NCBI GenBank assembly: GCA_942159475.1
Contig: OW804094.1
Location: forward strand, 12,840,132-12,904,131
Reading direction: 5' to 3'
From: Sthenelais limicola
Taxonomy: Eukaryota > Annelida > Polychaeta > Phyllodocida > Sigalionidae
Length of the DNA stretch: 64,000 bases
Shown: positions 1 through 10,675 of the stretch, one piece after another
Numbering within the stretch: position 1 is the stretch's first letter
Layout: every line of letters starts with the position of its first letter
The notes under the pieces: generated by a model
What the model was told of the DNA's origin: nothing
The model's database searches: none
Seen by the model: only the letters and a program-made list of their open reading frames with translations
Program-made: the position numbers and the translations under genes

Positions 1-342
1 TAGAGTTTTCACTGACCTACAAGTCCCATAATTCAATGCGAATCAAGATTCAAGATGGCGGCTATGCAAGTCCCCTACTGCCTCCGAAATGACTAGAACA
101 CTTTATCACTTCAGAAAAACAATTGAAAATTCATATCAAGAGAAAAATAACTAGAAAATTGAACCTCTCTCTCCAGGGAAAACTCCTCTATTACCAAGTC
201 GACATCTTACCATGAAGATATCCTGTACTGGATTGCTTCTCGTCCACCATCTTAGAGATTAATGTCGACCATTTCATGTTTAATTGGTATATTTTACATA
301 TTTTATAATTCATATATTGTATCGTACAAGATTATTGAACAG

Positions 343-542
343 AACTGAATTATGTAGAAGTCTATCCCTTTAGTGTCAAGGGAACGGCCGGAGGATCTGG
401 GTATAAAAATCGAAGTTCATAAGGAAGTAAAATATAATATACAATGACGATTACTGCTCATAAAGAGTTTAAATGAATATCCTGTAACCATTTTTACTTG
501 ACGTGAAACGTATCACGAATGTGAAATATGTCAATAAAAGTA

Positions 543-573
<31 letters not shown>

Positions 574-655
574 TAAATGGTACCCAGAGGCCTGTCGACC
601 TGTTCGTCAAAACTTTGTAAACCCTTGATGAATAAAAGATTGCTCTATTCTGTTC
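343..655 (+). repeat. Dispersed repeat D, split by a retroposed insert
   Basis: Segments 343-410 and 571-655 match the reverse complement of 27280-27412: shared words include GGAACGGCCGGA, ATCTGGGTATAAA, GGTACCCAGAGGCCTGT and GATGAATAAAAGATTGCT. The right end runs into degenerate TCTAT repeats in both copies, like a SINE or LINE 3' tail. The uninterrupted copy at 27 kb shows what is extra here. The family is not identified. Confidence 0.65.
411..570 (+). mobile_element. Retroposed insert ending in poly(A)
   Basis: This 160-bp block is absent from the related copy near 27.3 kb. It ends in an AATAAA signal (533-538) followed after a few bases by about 27 A residues (544-570), the hallmark of a reverse-transcribed, polyadenylated RNA. 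The left junction reads AAAAAT and the right one is A-rich before TCCTAAATGG, so a short target duplication is possible but hidden by the A run. No reading frame of note. Confidence 0.6.
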
Positions 656-829
656 TATTTTATTCTAGAAGACATAATAAGTGTTTGGGGACAGGTCCAT
701 CAGCCGTATTTACTATAGATAAAGATGTAAAGCAACAATTTAGGAACAGAGAGAAGATTAATTCTTAACTCCATCAGCCTCCCTTGTGACTTGATGTATT
801 TAGATGTTGAACAATTTGATGGTATATTG

Positions 830-1308
830 ATAGAAACTGATGAGAATGTGATACAAGGGACACTATTGCACTGTCCGAAATGTTTGTTTTTTCGTGGTCC
901 ACGAGCCGATAGGCGAGTGGGTTACAAAAAAAAAAAAACATCGAGTACAGTGTAATACTGAGATTTCACTGACGTCACGGCCCTGGCCATCTTTGGGGTC
1001 AAGTTAGATGGCTATGTATGCTGCGATACTTGAAAATACCGTTTTCTGACTGTTTAAACTTTTACCTGTTCTCATGTGCCTCAATAATATCTTCATGATA
1101 GGTTAGATAACCTGCCTTGAGCGTAGTATTACCCAAGTATCCACCCTTGTGAGGTTTATCAACTTTGTTTTGATACCCCCGCCGTAGACGGCAAGTGTAG
1201 CACTGACCCTGGAAATGGCGGCCACTCCACATGACGTCTCCTACTGGGTGACGTCATGTGAAATCTATGTATAGTGTTCTGAGTACCATATTCGAATTTA
1301 GGTTCTAT
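830..1308. mobile_element. Hairpin MITE (family E), interrupted copy
   Basis: The ends (ATAGAAACTGATGAGAATGT at the left, ATTCGAATTTAGGTTCTAT at the right) match the compact copy at 19003-19166, which folds into one long hairpin. Here the second arm is displaced by a nested element (961-1266). The flank from 1309 to about 1440 also resembles sequence around 19167-19475, so the shared unit is longer than the hairpin. Confidence 0.6.
961..1266. mobile_element. Nested inverted-repeat element in the hairpin MITE
   Basis: It starts AGATTTCACTGACGTCAC and ends GTGACGTCATGTGAAATCT, inverted ends of about 19 bp. The 164-bp relative at 19 kb lacks this block. There is no coding capacity. A target duplication is not clear. 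Confidence 0.5.
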
Positions 1309-1851
1309 AATTACTCCCACAATGCTATGCTTCCCTTATATGGCTATGTTTACTGGGGACAGGAAGTCAAACCACACGCATTGAACTGGTGCATGTGGTA
1401 CATACATCAACATGGAGTAAAATTATTTGCACATGAACACTACACCTATAATTCTTATATTCATATGCCCCCCCCCACCCCCCCCCCCCCCCCACACACA
1501 CACAAAGAGCATAACGTGAAAATATTCATGGTTTCATTTTGACGGTAACTACCTTCCAATTGTCCAATTATCACCACATTGCCTGCTTTTCACGGGCGCT
1601 ACATCAATTAGAATTTAGTTTGATAACAAAACAGTTTATGGTGGATGAAATTAAAATGATAAAACTGCATTAGCTTGCACCATCCCGGCATTTATCTTTC
1701 AGTGGCGCATTTGGATATAGGAATTATAGGTATACTGTAAATGTGTACACAATTGGGAAAAGGGTGTAAACAACTCCCCACCGCCACCACTACCACCACC
1801 ACTACCACCACCTCCCCCAGCATATATATGGGATGGAGGCATTAATTATAG
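1309..1851. other. No gene; C homopolymer and CCA microsatellite
   Basis: Contains a C-rich run at about 1469-1492 followed by CA repeats, and a CCA-type triplet repeat at about 1781-1817. Open frames here are low-complexity translations. The 22-bp word TGGGATGGAGGCATTAATTA at about 1829 recurs at about 2327, bracketing two MITEs. Confidence 0.5.
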
Positions 1852-2086
1852 GGGTCAGATCGTCAGAAAATGTACAATTCGCCTTCACCAATCCTCTCAA
1901 ATAACCCTCAATAAAGACAAACATAAAGTTCAAAATGCTGTTTAACATAGCAGAACAGATATTTTAAACCAACACAATATCAAATGTATGCAGATATAGC
2001 CAGTATTCATCATTTTTCAGCCTAATTTAGCAGATTGTACTAGATGTATAGAGCTGGCAATTGTACACTTTGGGACGATCTGACCC
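1852..2086 (+). mobile_element. MITE family A
   Basis: About 235 bp, opening GGGTCAGATCGTCAG and closing with a near inverted copy (GACGATCTGACCC). Internal landmarks shared by the family are CCTCTCAAATAACCC, a ...CAAATGTATGCAGATATA... stretch and CCTAATTTAGCAGA. I take this orientation (CACCTTCACC-type arm first) as plus. No coding capacity; a non-autonomous DNA element. Confidence 0.75.
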
Positions 2087-2095
2087 AGTATATGT

Positions 2096-2322
2096 GGGTC
2101 AGATTTTCAGAAAATTGGCAGCTCTACACATTTAGTAAATTAGACCAAATTAGGCTGCAATTTGGACAATACTAGTTGAATTTGAGTATATTTGGCATTG
2201 TATTAATTCTAGCAATCTGTTTGGTTAGATTGAACTGTATTTTGAACTTTATTTTCGTCTGAAATGTAGGTTATTTGAGAAGATTGGCGAAGTTGAATTG
2301 TACATTTTCTGAAAATCTGACT
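2096..2322 (-). mobile_element. MITE family A, opposite orientation
   Basis: The copy reads with the GCAGCTCTACACATTTAG arm first, the reverse of its neighbour at 1852-2086. Only about 9 bp separate the two, giving a head-to-head pair bracketed by a 22-bp direct repeat. Confidence 0.75.
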
Positions 2323-2485
2323 GATGTGGGATGGAGGCATTAATTATGAGCTGTAGTGAGTGGCTCCACCGACTCAGAGCAGCTCCTGCAGCTGGTGTTG
2401 TATAGAGCTTTTCCCCCATGTTAATTAGTAGCTGTATATTGACCACTGAGGGGGGAGGATTGGGACGCTTTTCCCTATGTATATA

Positions 2486-2812
2486 TGGGCGTCAGAAAAT
2501 ATACAATTCATCTTTATCAAATTCAAGACGAACTATGCTACAAATACAGTTCAACATAATCAAACAGACTTTTGAATGAATGCAACACCAAATATACTTA
2601 GCATATCTCAGCATAATATAGTAGAATTTACTCAATTTCTACAATTGGTCTTAACCATTCCTCTCAAATAATACAGATCTGAGGTGACTTTTTAAAAAAA
2701 ATCAACGCAATACCAAATATACCCAGGTATAGCTAGTATGTATCATATTTATTTCTAATTTAGCAGAATTTACTTAAAGTGTAGAGCTGGCGATTGTACA
2801 TCTTCTGATGCA
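2486..2812 (+). mobile_element. MITE family A, enlarged copy
   Basis: Begins GGGCGTCAGAAAATATACAA and ends GGCGATTGTACATCTTCTGA. It is about 90 bp longer than the usual copy because an internal segment (CCATTCCTCTCAAATAATAC onward) is partly repeated. It abuts the palindrome at 2804-2856. Confidence 0.6.
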
Positions 2813-2856
2813 CTACTCCATATGAGTATACTACTCATATGGAGCAGTGCATCAGA
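2804..2856. repeat. 53-bp near-perfect palindrome
   Basis: Arms of 25 bp (starting TCTGATGCACTACTCC) flank a 3-base loop, with one mismatch. It grows out of the right end of a family A MITE, so it may be a snapback product of a replication or repair event at the MITE end. Confidence 0.8.
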
Positions 2857-4256
2857 AATCTACCCAAAAATATTTTTCTTGATTCTTTCTGCAATTCTGC
2901 TGAACCCAGTTAGTCAGATGGCGTGCGAATTTAACACCAGTGGCGCTGTAGGCTGAAATATCTCCCAGTAGGCTAAGACGGAAGCTTCCGCCGCCACTCT
3001 GTTAAGGTGTTCGCGCTGACCGACACCCGCGAAAACGGTGATAACACCAGAAAAAAATGTAAAGATAGTCACGGGATTAAAAAATATGAAAAAAGTACAT
3101 TCTCAGCTATTCATAGGTATAAAAGTTTACGTATTTGAAAGAGTAGAACCCGAGCAATTTTAGGCCTACTCCCGGGCCTACTCTGTTTCTAATGTTGTCG
3201 GTGCCATAACCGGAAGCTCCCGCTTTAGAAAAGCTAGGTGGCGTGACGGTCGAATAATGTATTTTCGTGCTATCAATGATAGGGAAAATTAAACCTAAGC
3301 ACTGTAAAATTGAAGATTAGACTATTGAAAATGAAATGTGTCCTTTCATGCCTTTTTCTCAAAATTTTCTTAATATTTGGATTTTGCTCTTTTATCCTGA
3401 TGAGATTATTTTCCACCTCGCTCTCAGATACATGAGCCCAACTGAGTGAATTGTCACTAATATCGACGCTGCGTCTTTCTCTCTTCTTTTCTCTTTTTCT
3501 TCCACCTTCCAGGGTTTGTGTTAGTAGCCGGGACCCGAGGAAAAATCCTCGCCTACTTTCCTCAGCTGCCCGGCTACTCTGTGACCATTTAAAAAAAATA
3601 AAATGTGTCTATATAGCATTTGGACCTCTCTGTTAAATGTGTCCGTTCCTGAAGTATTGATACAGTCGGCTAATGAGATATCATTACATAAATCGTCCTT
3701 TATTCTTTCTGAAAACTCTTGTAAGGTGATCCAGAGAGCTAATTATACGCTCTATGGGTAATTTAAAAAATTTCAGGAAAAGGTCTTTGTCCTCATTGAA
3801 ATAAATATTTACAAACATTATATATAATACGGGTATACATGGGTCAGGTCGCTCAGAAATGTACAATTTTAGTGTGCAACATAACCCAGAGACCGACGCC
3901 CAGGTCTCCTTTGAATTTGTGTCTGTCTCTGATGTTGATATTAGGCTGAGTCTGACTGTCTCCATTGAAATAAACAAGTGATAAAAATAATATTATCTTA
4001 TCTAACTTTTCGTCATTTGGGACTGGGAAATTTATTCCAAATATTTTATGCTCTCACAGCATTAGATCAAGTATTTTTCATCCATACTCAAATGAAAAAT
4101 TGGTTTGACAAATTGCAATTCATTAGGCTTTTTTTAATCAAGAATTAAATTTTAGACGATTTTATTTTTTCATAACCCCCACACCCCCTGTCTGTATTAG
4201 AGATAGGATTTTTAAACAGGTCTTGGCTTATAAACGGGCCACTACGATAATTACAT
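2857..4256. other. No recognised gene
   Basis: AT-rich, with no long conserved frame. A fragment of a MITE A end lies at about 3840-3875 (GGGTCAGGTCGCTCAGAAATG). Inverted words GACGGAAGCTTCCG and CCGGAAGCTCCCG occur at about 2979 and 3210. The frame on the minus strand at 3684-3977 runs across the MITE fragment, so I do not regard it as a gene. Confidence 0.5.
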
Positions 4257-4654
4257 TTGTGATGTGTCACAGGAAAATGAGTCACAAAATGATACATTTC
4301 GAGATATCATATTTAGAAAGATGAAACCAAGCAGTTAGTTAGTAAACATTATGATAACTAATATAAGTGTTTCTATATTTTAAGTTTGATATTTTTATTT
4401 TTGAAAAATGTTTGCAATATCTCTGGGTGGACATTTACTAGCAAAGTGGCTAAATATACTCTATAAAATTACCTTAGAAATGCAATGATATATTTATTAC
4501 ACTATCTTGAAATGTAGTTCATGTATGCATGCTACAAAAAAAGCCTTAAGCACCCCAAAAATGAAAACATTCCTGCAATGACAAGTTGGGAAAAAACACT
4601 TTGAAAAATATTAATTATGCGACTTAAATTATGGCTCATTTTCCTGAAACAAAT
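4257..4654. mobile_element. MITE family B
   Basis: Starts TTGTGATGTGTCACAGGAAA and ends in the inverted form (GCGACTT...GGCTCATTTTCCTGAAAC). The arms correspond to those at 59.0-60.5 kb and 62058-62589. The interior shares AAACATTATGATAACTAAT and TGCAATATCTCTGGGTGGAC-type words with those copies. No coding capacity. Confidence 0.6.
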
Positions 4655-5350
4655 AATTGGAAAAAGTGCAGATATACTATCATGATCATTTGACACTTCC
4701 CTTTCAGGAAATTATGTATATTTTTCTGACCAATCTTACAGCAATAATCAGCTCAAAAGTAATTAAAATTGGCTTCAGACTTCACCAATTTGCTTCTAAT
4801 TTTTCTAAATCTCCTGGGGTGGCCCCCCAGACCCCCACCAACAAGGGGGACACCCCTCTTGCACTCTCCAACTTTCGCCATTCTGACAGTAATTGTACAT
4901 TTCTGGGCGACCTTACCCTATATAAAGTGGAAAATGTATAAAATGTTAACTCTGAAATCTTTATGGAAATTATGATGATAATACACCAGAAGTCATCATT
5001 CTTCATGTAAAATTCAAAAATTTTCTGGGGGTGGCCCCCCATACCCCCCCAGCAGGAGGGGGAACCCCTCCCGCACCCTCCCTGCGCTGCACAAAGCGCA
5101 GCGCTGTGAGGCCCAGAGGGCCTCAAAACAGAAATGGCCCCCCTACTACCATGGAAATCCCCCCTACTCCAAACCTTAACAAAAACCCTGGCCTTCTCAT
5201 ACATGCACTGGAAGACCTTGCGCAGAAGGCCATCTCCTTTGTGTCAATTGTTCCAACACTTTGTATTCAACATTGTTATACAGGAAGACATGATTTTTCT
5301 ATTGATAAATGAATTCATCTACAATCTGAGCTCACAGCCTCTTAGATACG
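4655..5350. repeat. Fragments related to a hAT-like non-autonomous element
   Basis: Two G/C blocks of the type CTGGGGGTGGCCCCCC (about 4815-4850 and 5025-5075) and the stretch CACCAGAAGTCATCATTCTTCATG (split here at its middle by two mismatches relative to 45 kb) resemble the interior of the element at 44965-45721. Overlapping open frames on both strands follow this low-complexity C/G composition and look non-coding. Element ends are not visible. Confidence 0.4.
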
Positions 5351-5397
5351 TCAGTGATTGGACGCCTACTGCGCTAATCAGTCTAGGCCCACAGCCT

Positions 5398-6690
5398 CTG
5401 GGTAAGACCTTAAAGTGCCTTTCTGTCTCTTTCTCTGTCACTCTCTCCCTTCTTCTCTATCTCTATTTCCTGGGTATGATCATAAACTGCCTCCCTCTCT
5501 GCTCTCCCGCCCTTGATATAACCATATTAAAGGCAAACGCTACTATTCACTGCCCCGCCCCCCTTTACCATATACCAAATCTACGGGCATTTTACGCACT
5601 ACTCCTTTAGCATTGCAGTCTATGAGGAAACGGCCCATTTTGTCAAATTTTATAGAATAAAACAAACAATTAATGGCTACTCCTACTGTCCCAAAATTTT
5701 CTACACATACAGTTCAGGTTATATACTACAGAAAAAAAGGAAAAAAAATATATGTCATCACGTTAGATTTTTTTTTATAGCTGTCTGAAATAGACATGTT
5801 TGGGAAACAGAGCTAGCTATGGGTACTCTCAGTTGTACTCAGTTAGCATGCAAGTCTATTGGGAAATGCTGCATTTTCCTTTCACGGTTTTGGGAATAAA
5901 ACAAAAATGGATACTCTGAATGTCCCAGAATTTTCTACACATATAGTGCAGGTAATATTCTACACATATATAGGGAAAAAAATGTATGTCATCACATTAA
6001 AAAAATAATTGTAGCTGTCTGAAATAGACATGTTTAGGAAACATAGAACACTTTGAAAGCAGCAGATTTTTGGGTTGTCAGCCATGTTTCAAAGCCCCAT
6101 AATTCAGAAACTAGCACGGTGACCCATTATTTTTTTTTCAGTTTTAAGAACACAAATACTTCAAAAATCACATACTAAAGAATCAGAAAAATGACATTTA
6201 TTTTCACTGGGGAGGCAAAAAAATTGTTTTCATAAAAATGGTGAAAAATATTGAGTTTTTTCAAGTTTTTAATTTGAAATTCACATTATGTATTTGTTGT
6301 TTTCAAAATAAAAATAACAATGCACCCTATAGAAAAGAGGCATAGAATTATTGGCCAAATAATACTCTCTCTAAAACTGTTAATTTTACTTAAATTGAGT
6401 GAATATAAATAGTAAATATGAACTATGAAGTTGAGGTACTGCAAAATGGGCCCCCCTTTTGGTCGTCATTGGTACTTTTGAGATGCCAAATTTTGAAGCA
6501 CTGTAATTCAAAAATGAGCACGGCAACCCAATGATTTTTTTCCATCCTTATGACCAGAAACACTTCAAGAATCAAATACTAAAGTTTCAGAAAAATGACA
6601 TTTATTTTCATTTTCCACTAGATAGTAGCGTTTGCCTTTAAATGTGTTGATAAGGGCGTAAAGCAACAAATCTCACTCACTCACTCTTAG
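5398..6690 (+). mobile_element. SINE-like repeat, split by a TTAA element
   Basis: The left part (GTAAGACCTTAAAGTGCC... to CCATATTAA, about 5398-5530) and right part (AAATGTGTTGATAAGGGCGT then ACTCACTCACTC, 6638-6690) join to match 46600-46840 and the end of 19726-20420. The family has a T/C-rich body and a (CACT)n tail, as in SINEs or truncated LINEs with microsatellite tails. Confidence 0.6.
5531..6637. mobile_element. 1.1-kb inverted-repeat element with TTAA duplication
   Basis: Ends are AGGCAAACGCTACTAT and its inverted copy ATAGTAGCGTTTGCCT, flanked by TTAA at 5527-5530 and 6638-6641. Related intact copies of the host SINE carry a single TTAA-containing site, so the insertion boundaries are firm. 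TTAA targets are typical of the piggyBac and Kolobok superfamilies. There is no transposase. Internally a segment of about 180-230 bp (TCTGAAATAGACATGTTT...) is imperfectly repeated. Confidence 0.75.
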
Positions 6691-6862
6691 ATCAGTTCAG
6701 AATGGTATGTCAGTGATTGGACACCTACTGTGTTAATAGCTTTCCCGGCCCTGGAGTAGGCATCCTAATGGGATTCTAATGGCATTTTGTGGTTTGGAGC
6801 GAGAGGTTTTCCCTCAGTTTGGAGAGACCCTCTCAACGCTGAGCCTAGCTCTGCATTTCATC
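6691..6862 (+). repeat. Dispersed repeat C
   Basis: The landmarks AGATCAG..CAGAATGGTATGTCAG, GGCATCCTAATGGGA and GAGAGGTTTTCCCTCAGTTTG recur at 41220-41345, 49286-49390, 50393-50520, 52826-52965 and 58730-58900 in both orientations. Non-coding. Class unknown. Confidence 0.55.
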
Positions 6863-7107
6863 TCCCCTTCAAGTGTAACCATTGGAGATGCAACCCCGCC
6901 AGTCACTAACCACATGACACCTGAGCCACTTTTTTATTGGATGATGCATTTGGAACTTTTTAACCTGAGTAATTTGACTATATTTGCTGGTGAGGGCAGA
7001 AGTGGGGGAGTGAGGGCAGGGAGGGCAGACAGGGGGAGAGGAGGAGGAGCAGGCTGTGGTGATGTAATATGCATGCAGTACCTCATTGGTATGTGCGAGG
7101 TGCAGTA

Positions 7108-7353
7108 GGGGAGCTTTGCCAAAAAATGTACAATTCACCCATCCTCTCAAATACATGTATCCCAAAATTCAGACAAAAATATTCAAATGTTCAAAATATG
7201 GCTACTGGTTAACATAACCAGATAGATTTGTTTAACCAACGCAATACCAAATATACTCAGATATATGTGGCATTTATCATTTTACAGCCTAATTTAGCAA
7301 GATTTACTCAATGTATAGAGCTGGCGATTGTACATTTGCTGACAACTCCACCC
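7108..7353 (+). mobile_element. MITE family A
   Basis: The ends (GGGGAGCTTTGCC..AAATGTAC and its inverted form ...GACAACTCCACCC) have drifted, but the interior (AGCCTAATTTAGCA, ATACCAAATATACTCAGATA) is standard for the family. Confidence 0.7.
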
Positions 7354-7906
7354 AGTATGTAAGGAGTTGGGTGTAGCTTAATCATAGCCTGGGATAGAGT
7401 CCTTATTCACTGTACTACTCCTTACCACTCGCGTGCTGTTTTATCCTGGGGTAGTATACTACAATCTCGGAGGTGGGGGTGGGGGGCTCGTAATATAGAT
7501 GCCCTCTTCTATCCCCCCTTCTCCCCACTCGCCCCCTCTTTCTCTTTCTGTCCCCTTTCTCCCTCTCTGTCCCCTCTCTCCCTCCTGTCTCCCTCTCTCT
7601 CTCCCCCACACTTTCTCCCTCTCTCTCTCTTCCCCAATTTCTCTCTCAAATTGTACATTTCATTTCATTCATATCCTATTCTGTTACCATCTATGCATAT
7701 ATGTCATTGTATTCTCTCTTCATATTGTCAACTTCCTTATCCATTGTTGTGTCCTATTGACATACGGATGTGCCTATTTTGTATCCATGTACAATGCCAA
7801 GTATGGGGAACTGGAAACATGATATTTGTAAAATATTACAGTTGTTCAATTCCTGTATACGTGACAACATAAAAGCTGATTTCATAAAACTTTCCTCCCT
7901 ATATAT
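7354..7906. other. No gene; CT-rich low-complexity tract
   Basis: A pyrimidine-rich tract runs at about 7499-7640. Its translations are Pro/Ser/Leu strings and are not credible proteins. The word GGGTAGTATACTAC occurs at about 7451, a palindromic word also found in the 60.9-61.7 kb minisatellite. Confidence 0.5.
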
Positions 7907-8136
7907 GGATCAGATCTTCAGAAAATGTACAATTTGCCTTCACCAATCCTCTCAAATAACCCACATTTAAGACACAAATGAGCTTCAAAATGCAGTTTAA
8001 CGTAACAGAACTGATACTTTAAATCAATGCTATATACTCATATATATACCAGGTATTCATCATTTTCAGCCTAATTTAGGAGAATTTCCTAAATGTGTTG
8101 ATGTGCCAATTGTACATTTTTTGAAAATCTGGACCC
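7907..8136 (+). mobile_element. MITE family A
   Basis: Opens GGATCAGATCTTCAGAAAAT and closes TGAAAATCTGGACCC, with the standard interior. About 230 bp. Confidence 0.75.
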
Positions 8137-8600
8137 TAAAGCCTTTCTTGCTCCGACTATGCCTCTACTTTAGTGTGTAGACAAAACAGTATGAAGGCTT
8201 TGTGCAAGTCTTTGCTCGGAGCCTGGAAATATAAAAACTGAATTCCATTTAGATTTTGTTCATATTTAGCTTGGAGGTGAGGTAGAGTGGGGGGGGGGGG
8301 GGGTGAGGGGATATAACTTCCCAATGCTTGGGTTTGGAGTGAGAGTCTCCTCCCATGGACGAGGGGAGAACTAGACAAGCGGTACACAGGGTTCCAAACT
8401 ACTCAAATCAGTTTTTCAACTTCCAAAAACTTGAAATTCGTCAAAATAAAAAGTAATCCCCAAATCCCATCTTTGGGACACTAACATGTCTGTCTTTAAA
8501 TGGGTTTAAAATCTTCAGTGTTTTAAGCGTGACTCTATTTGCTCCCATGGATTACGGGTGTGAGGAGAGAGAAGGATTTGCTGTGACTGTATAGTATTAT

Positions 8601-8744
8601 AGCAAGAACAGCATAGTATCGCGTATGAGGGGGGCTATATTCTCCGAGTATGGCCGAAAACAACGAGGCCGTAGGCCGAGTTGTTTTTCGGCCATACGAG
8701 GAGAATATAGGCCTCCGAAGACGCGATACTGTGCTATTCTTGCT
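8601..8744. repeat. 144-bp foldback palindrome
   Basis: Long inverted arms from AGCAAGAACAGCATAGTATC to its inverted copy ending CTATTCTTGCT, with the centre at CGAGGCCGTAGGCCGAG. The arms pair along nearly their whole length with scattered mismatches. No coding capacity; probably a foldback MITE, though no target duplication was resolved. Confidence 0.75.
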
Positions 8745-9794
8745 TTTATTCCATGATTCTTAACTTAAAACAACTTTATTTGCTTTAATTTCATCAAACT
8801 GTGTTGTCTGCATTGTTTCGAACGGTCGTGACGTCACTGTACAATACAGGGAATTTATATTGTCCACCTTGTGAGCGGCAAGTATATCGATTATATTGTA
8901 CGCTCACGGCCAAATCATGGAATAAAGTCCACCTCGTACACCACACTGGTATTCTTACTATAATAATGACAGGTTCCCATGGTGAAATATGATTCACCCG
9001 GTTTGGACGTGATAAAGACTATTGCATGACAAAAAATAAGTATTTTGCAGGATGGATAACTCACATTTGGTCAACACTTAAATGGTATCAAATCTCATTA
9101 GCAAAAAAAGAAATTTAAAAACTTCTTTGTTTTAAGCATGACATTACATGCCTTGCATCCTTGGATTACCTTTTCCCTGTAATAGGGAAATTCAGCAAGT
9201 CAAGATATACAAACGTACGTTAAAAGGAAGAAAGAGGTTCAGCTAAACATGGTGGGAAAACGTAACGTCGCATATCAAGCAGTATTCTTTTCTATACACA
9301 AAGGTGTGACGTATTTCACTAAAATAAAATACGGATACGGTTACGGTTACGTAATTGAGATAAGGTTTTCCTGCGGAACCTCCCTATTAAATGTTAAGAG
9401 AGAGAAGGGTTTGCTGTGGGTAGCTTTTAGTATTGCTAGAAACACAACTTTAGGTGTAGATGCATGTTAACTATCACGCTACTCCCACTCACCCCGCACC
9501 CACTACAAGAATCATCAATTATTGTCAGTCTATGCCTGGAAACGCTACAGGGAAAAATTCAGGTTCTATTATTCTGTGGAAACAAAAAAAAAGCATTAGT
9601 TCGTCATAAACATGCGACTTTTCATGACCGTCTTCATTTGATAAGAACTGATTAATTTCATCAACAATCTCGTGTAGTTTTTCTCTCGCTAAGAGACATA
9701 AAACTGTAAACATGAATGGAAGGTTGCTGCTCAAACAGATATTTGCATGGTTACCGAGGCATGTGAGCGATAATGGAAGGTTATTGCGTGGAGC
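8745..9794. other. No recognised gene
   Basis: Contains short dispersed words only, for example GGTTACGTAATTGAGAT and GGAACCTCCCTATTAA (about 9340-9390), which recur at about 16005 and 17470-17515. Small open frames on both strands show no family features. Confidence 0.45.
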
Positions 9795-9886
9795 AGACGA
9801 CTTTTTGCCTGCTAATGTTCCAGGGAAAAAGTCACTTCTCCCGCCCTACTCTCTCTTCGCTCCCTCCTCTCTTTCCTCTCCTCATA

Positions 9887-9934
<48 letters not shown>

Positions 9935-9992
9935 CCCCTCTCTCTCTCCCTCTCTCTCCCCCTCTCTCTCTCTCTCTCTCTCTCTCCCTCCC

Positions 9993-10032
<40 letters not shown>

Positions 10033-10075
10033 TCTCTCTCTCTTACCAGCGAATGTTCCAGGGAAAAAGTCCCTC
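9795..10075. repeat. CT microsatellite inside a short direct repeat
   Basis: A (CT)n-rich tract (about 9886-10044) is bracketed by AATGTTCCAGGGAAAAAGTC at about 9812 and again at about 10051. The long Ser/Leu frames on the plus strand and the Arg/Glu frame on the minus strand are translations of this tract. Confidence 0.7.
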
Positions 10076-10358
10076 TTCTCTACTTCTCCTATTCTAGTAG
10101 AGCCGGGAGTCAAGTCGGGAGGAGGAATATCCTTTTTCTTCCGCCTTGGAATTCAATCCCTCTCGGCGGCGATATTGCCTCTATAAATTGCCAAGGTTAC
10201 TGGCGATTGATTGGGTGTAATAGTTTAGAAGGCTCTCTTTCTGCATCGGCTCTTTTTTCTATTGAATTTATGGCTATTCTGTTCATCGGCGGCCCTCCCA
10301 TGCTTCGACTGGTTACGTTTCTCGTAAGTTAGTGTTTCAATGAGGGCTGTGATGTTAA

Positions 10359-10544
10359 GGGTGGTCTCCACTGGCTGCGGTAAGCTCTGCGGTAAGCCTT
10401 GCAATGGTTTGTGCTGGTTCTGTAGGTGGAGAGGAATGACGAGGTCCTTGCCTACATGGTCTGTGAGCGTTGTACTCAGGAACTCGCCACTTCTCACCAA
10501 CACAGCACCATCGCAAGGCTTACCGCAGCCAGTGGAGACCACCC
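10359..10544. mobile_element. TTAA-flanked hairpin MITE (family T)
   Basis: Starts GGGTGGTCTCCACTGGCTGC and ends with its inverted copy; TTAA lies on both sides (10355-10358, 10545-10548). 186 bp, with internal GCGGTAAGC repeats that give a hairpin. It resembles piggyBac-type MITEs by target site. A 27-bp word (GTTAGTGTTTCAATGAGGG...) flanks it on both sides. A second copy lies at 62282-62471. Confidence 0.8.
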
Positions 10545-10675
10545 TTAAGTTAGTGTTTCAATGAGGGTTGTGATGTCCTCCATTAGAGTGAAACATAGAG
10601 GAAACTTCAGCAGAACGACTGGCGCTAAGGGAGTTGATTAAAGCTGAGGGGATGGAATGAGCTTATGTATGATAT

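Noticed and set aside
1258..1542. 94-codon frame with a proline run
   Set aside because: Crosses a C homopolymer and MITE sequence.
4782..5610. Overlapping frames of 90-158 codons on both strands
   Set aside because: They cross G/C-rich repeat blocks and the SINE-like repeat, without motifs.
9712..10332. 206-codon plus-strand frame and 93-codon minus-strand frame
   Set aside because: Both translate the CT microsatellite into Ser/Leu/Pro or Arg/Glu strings.
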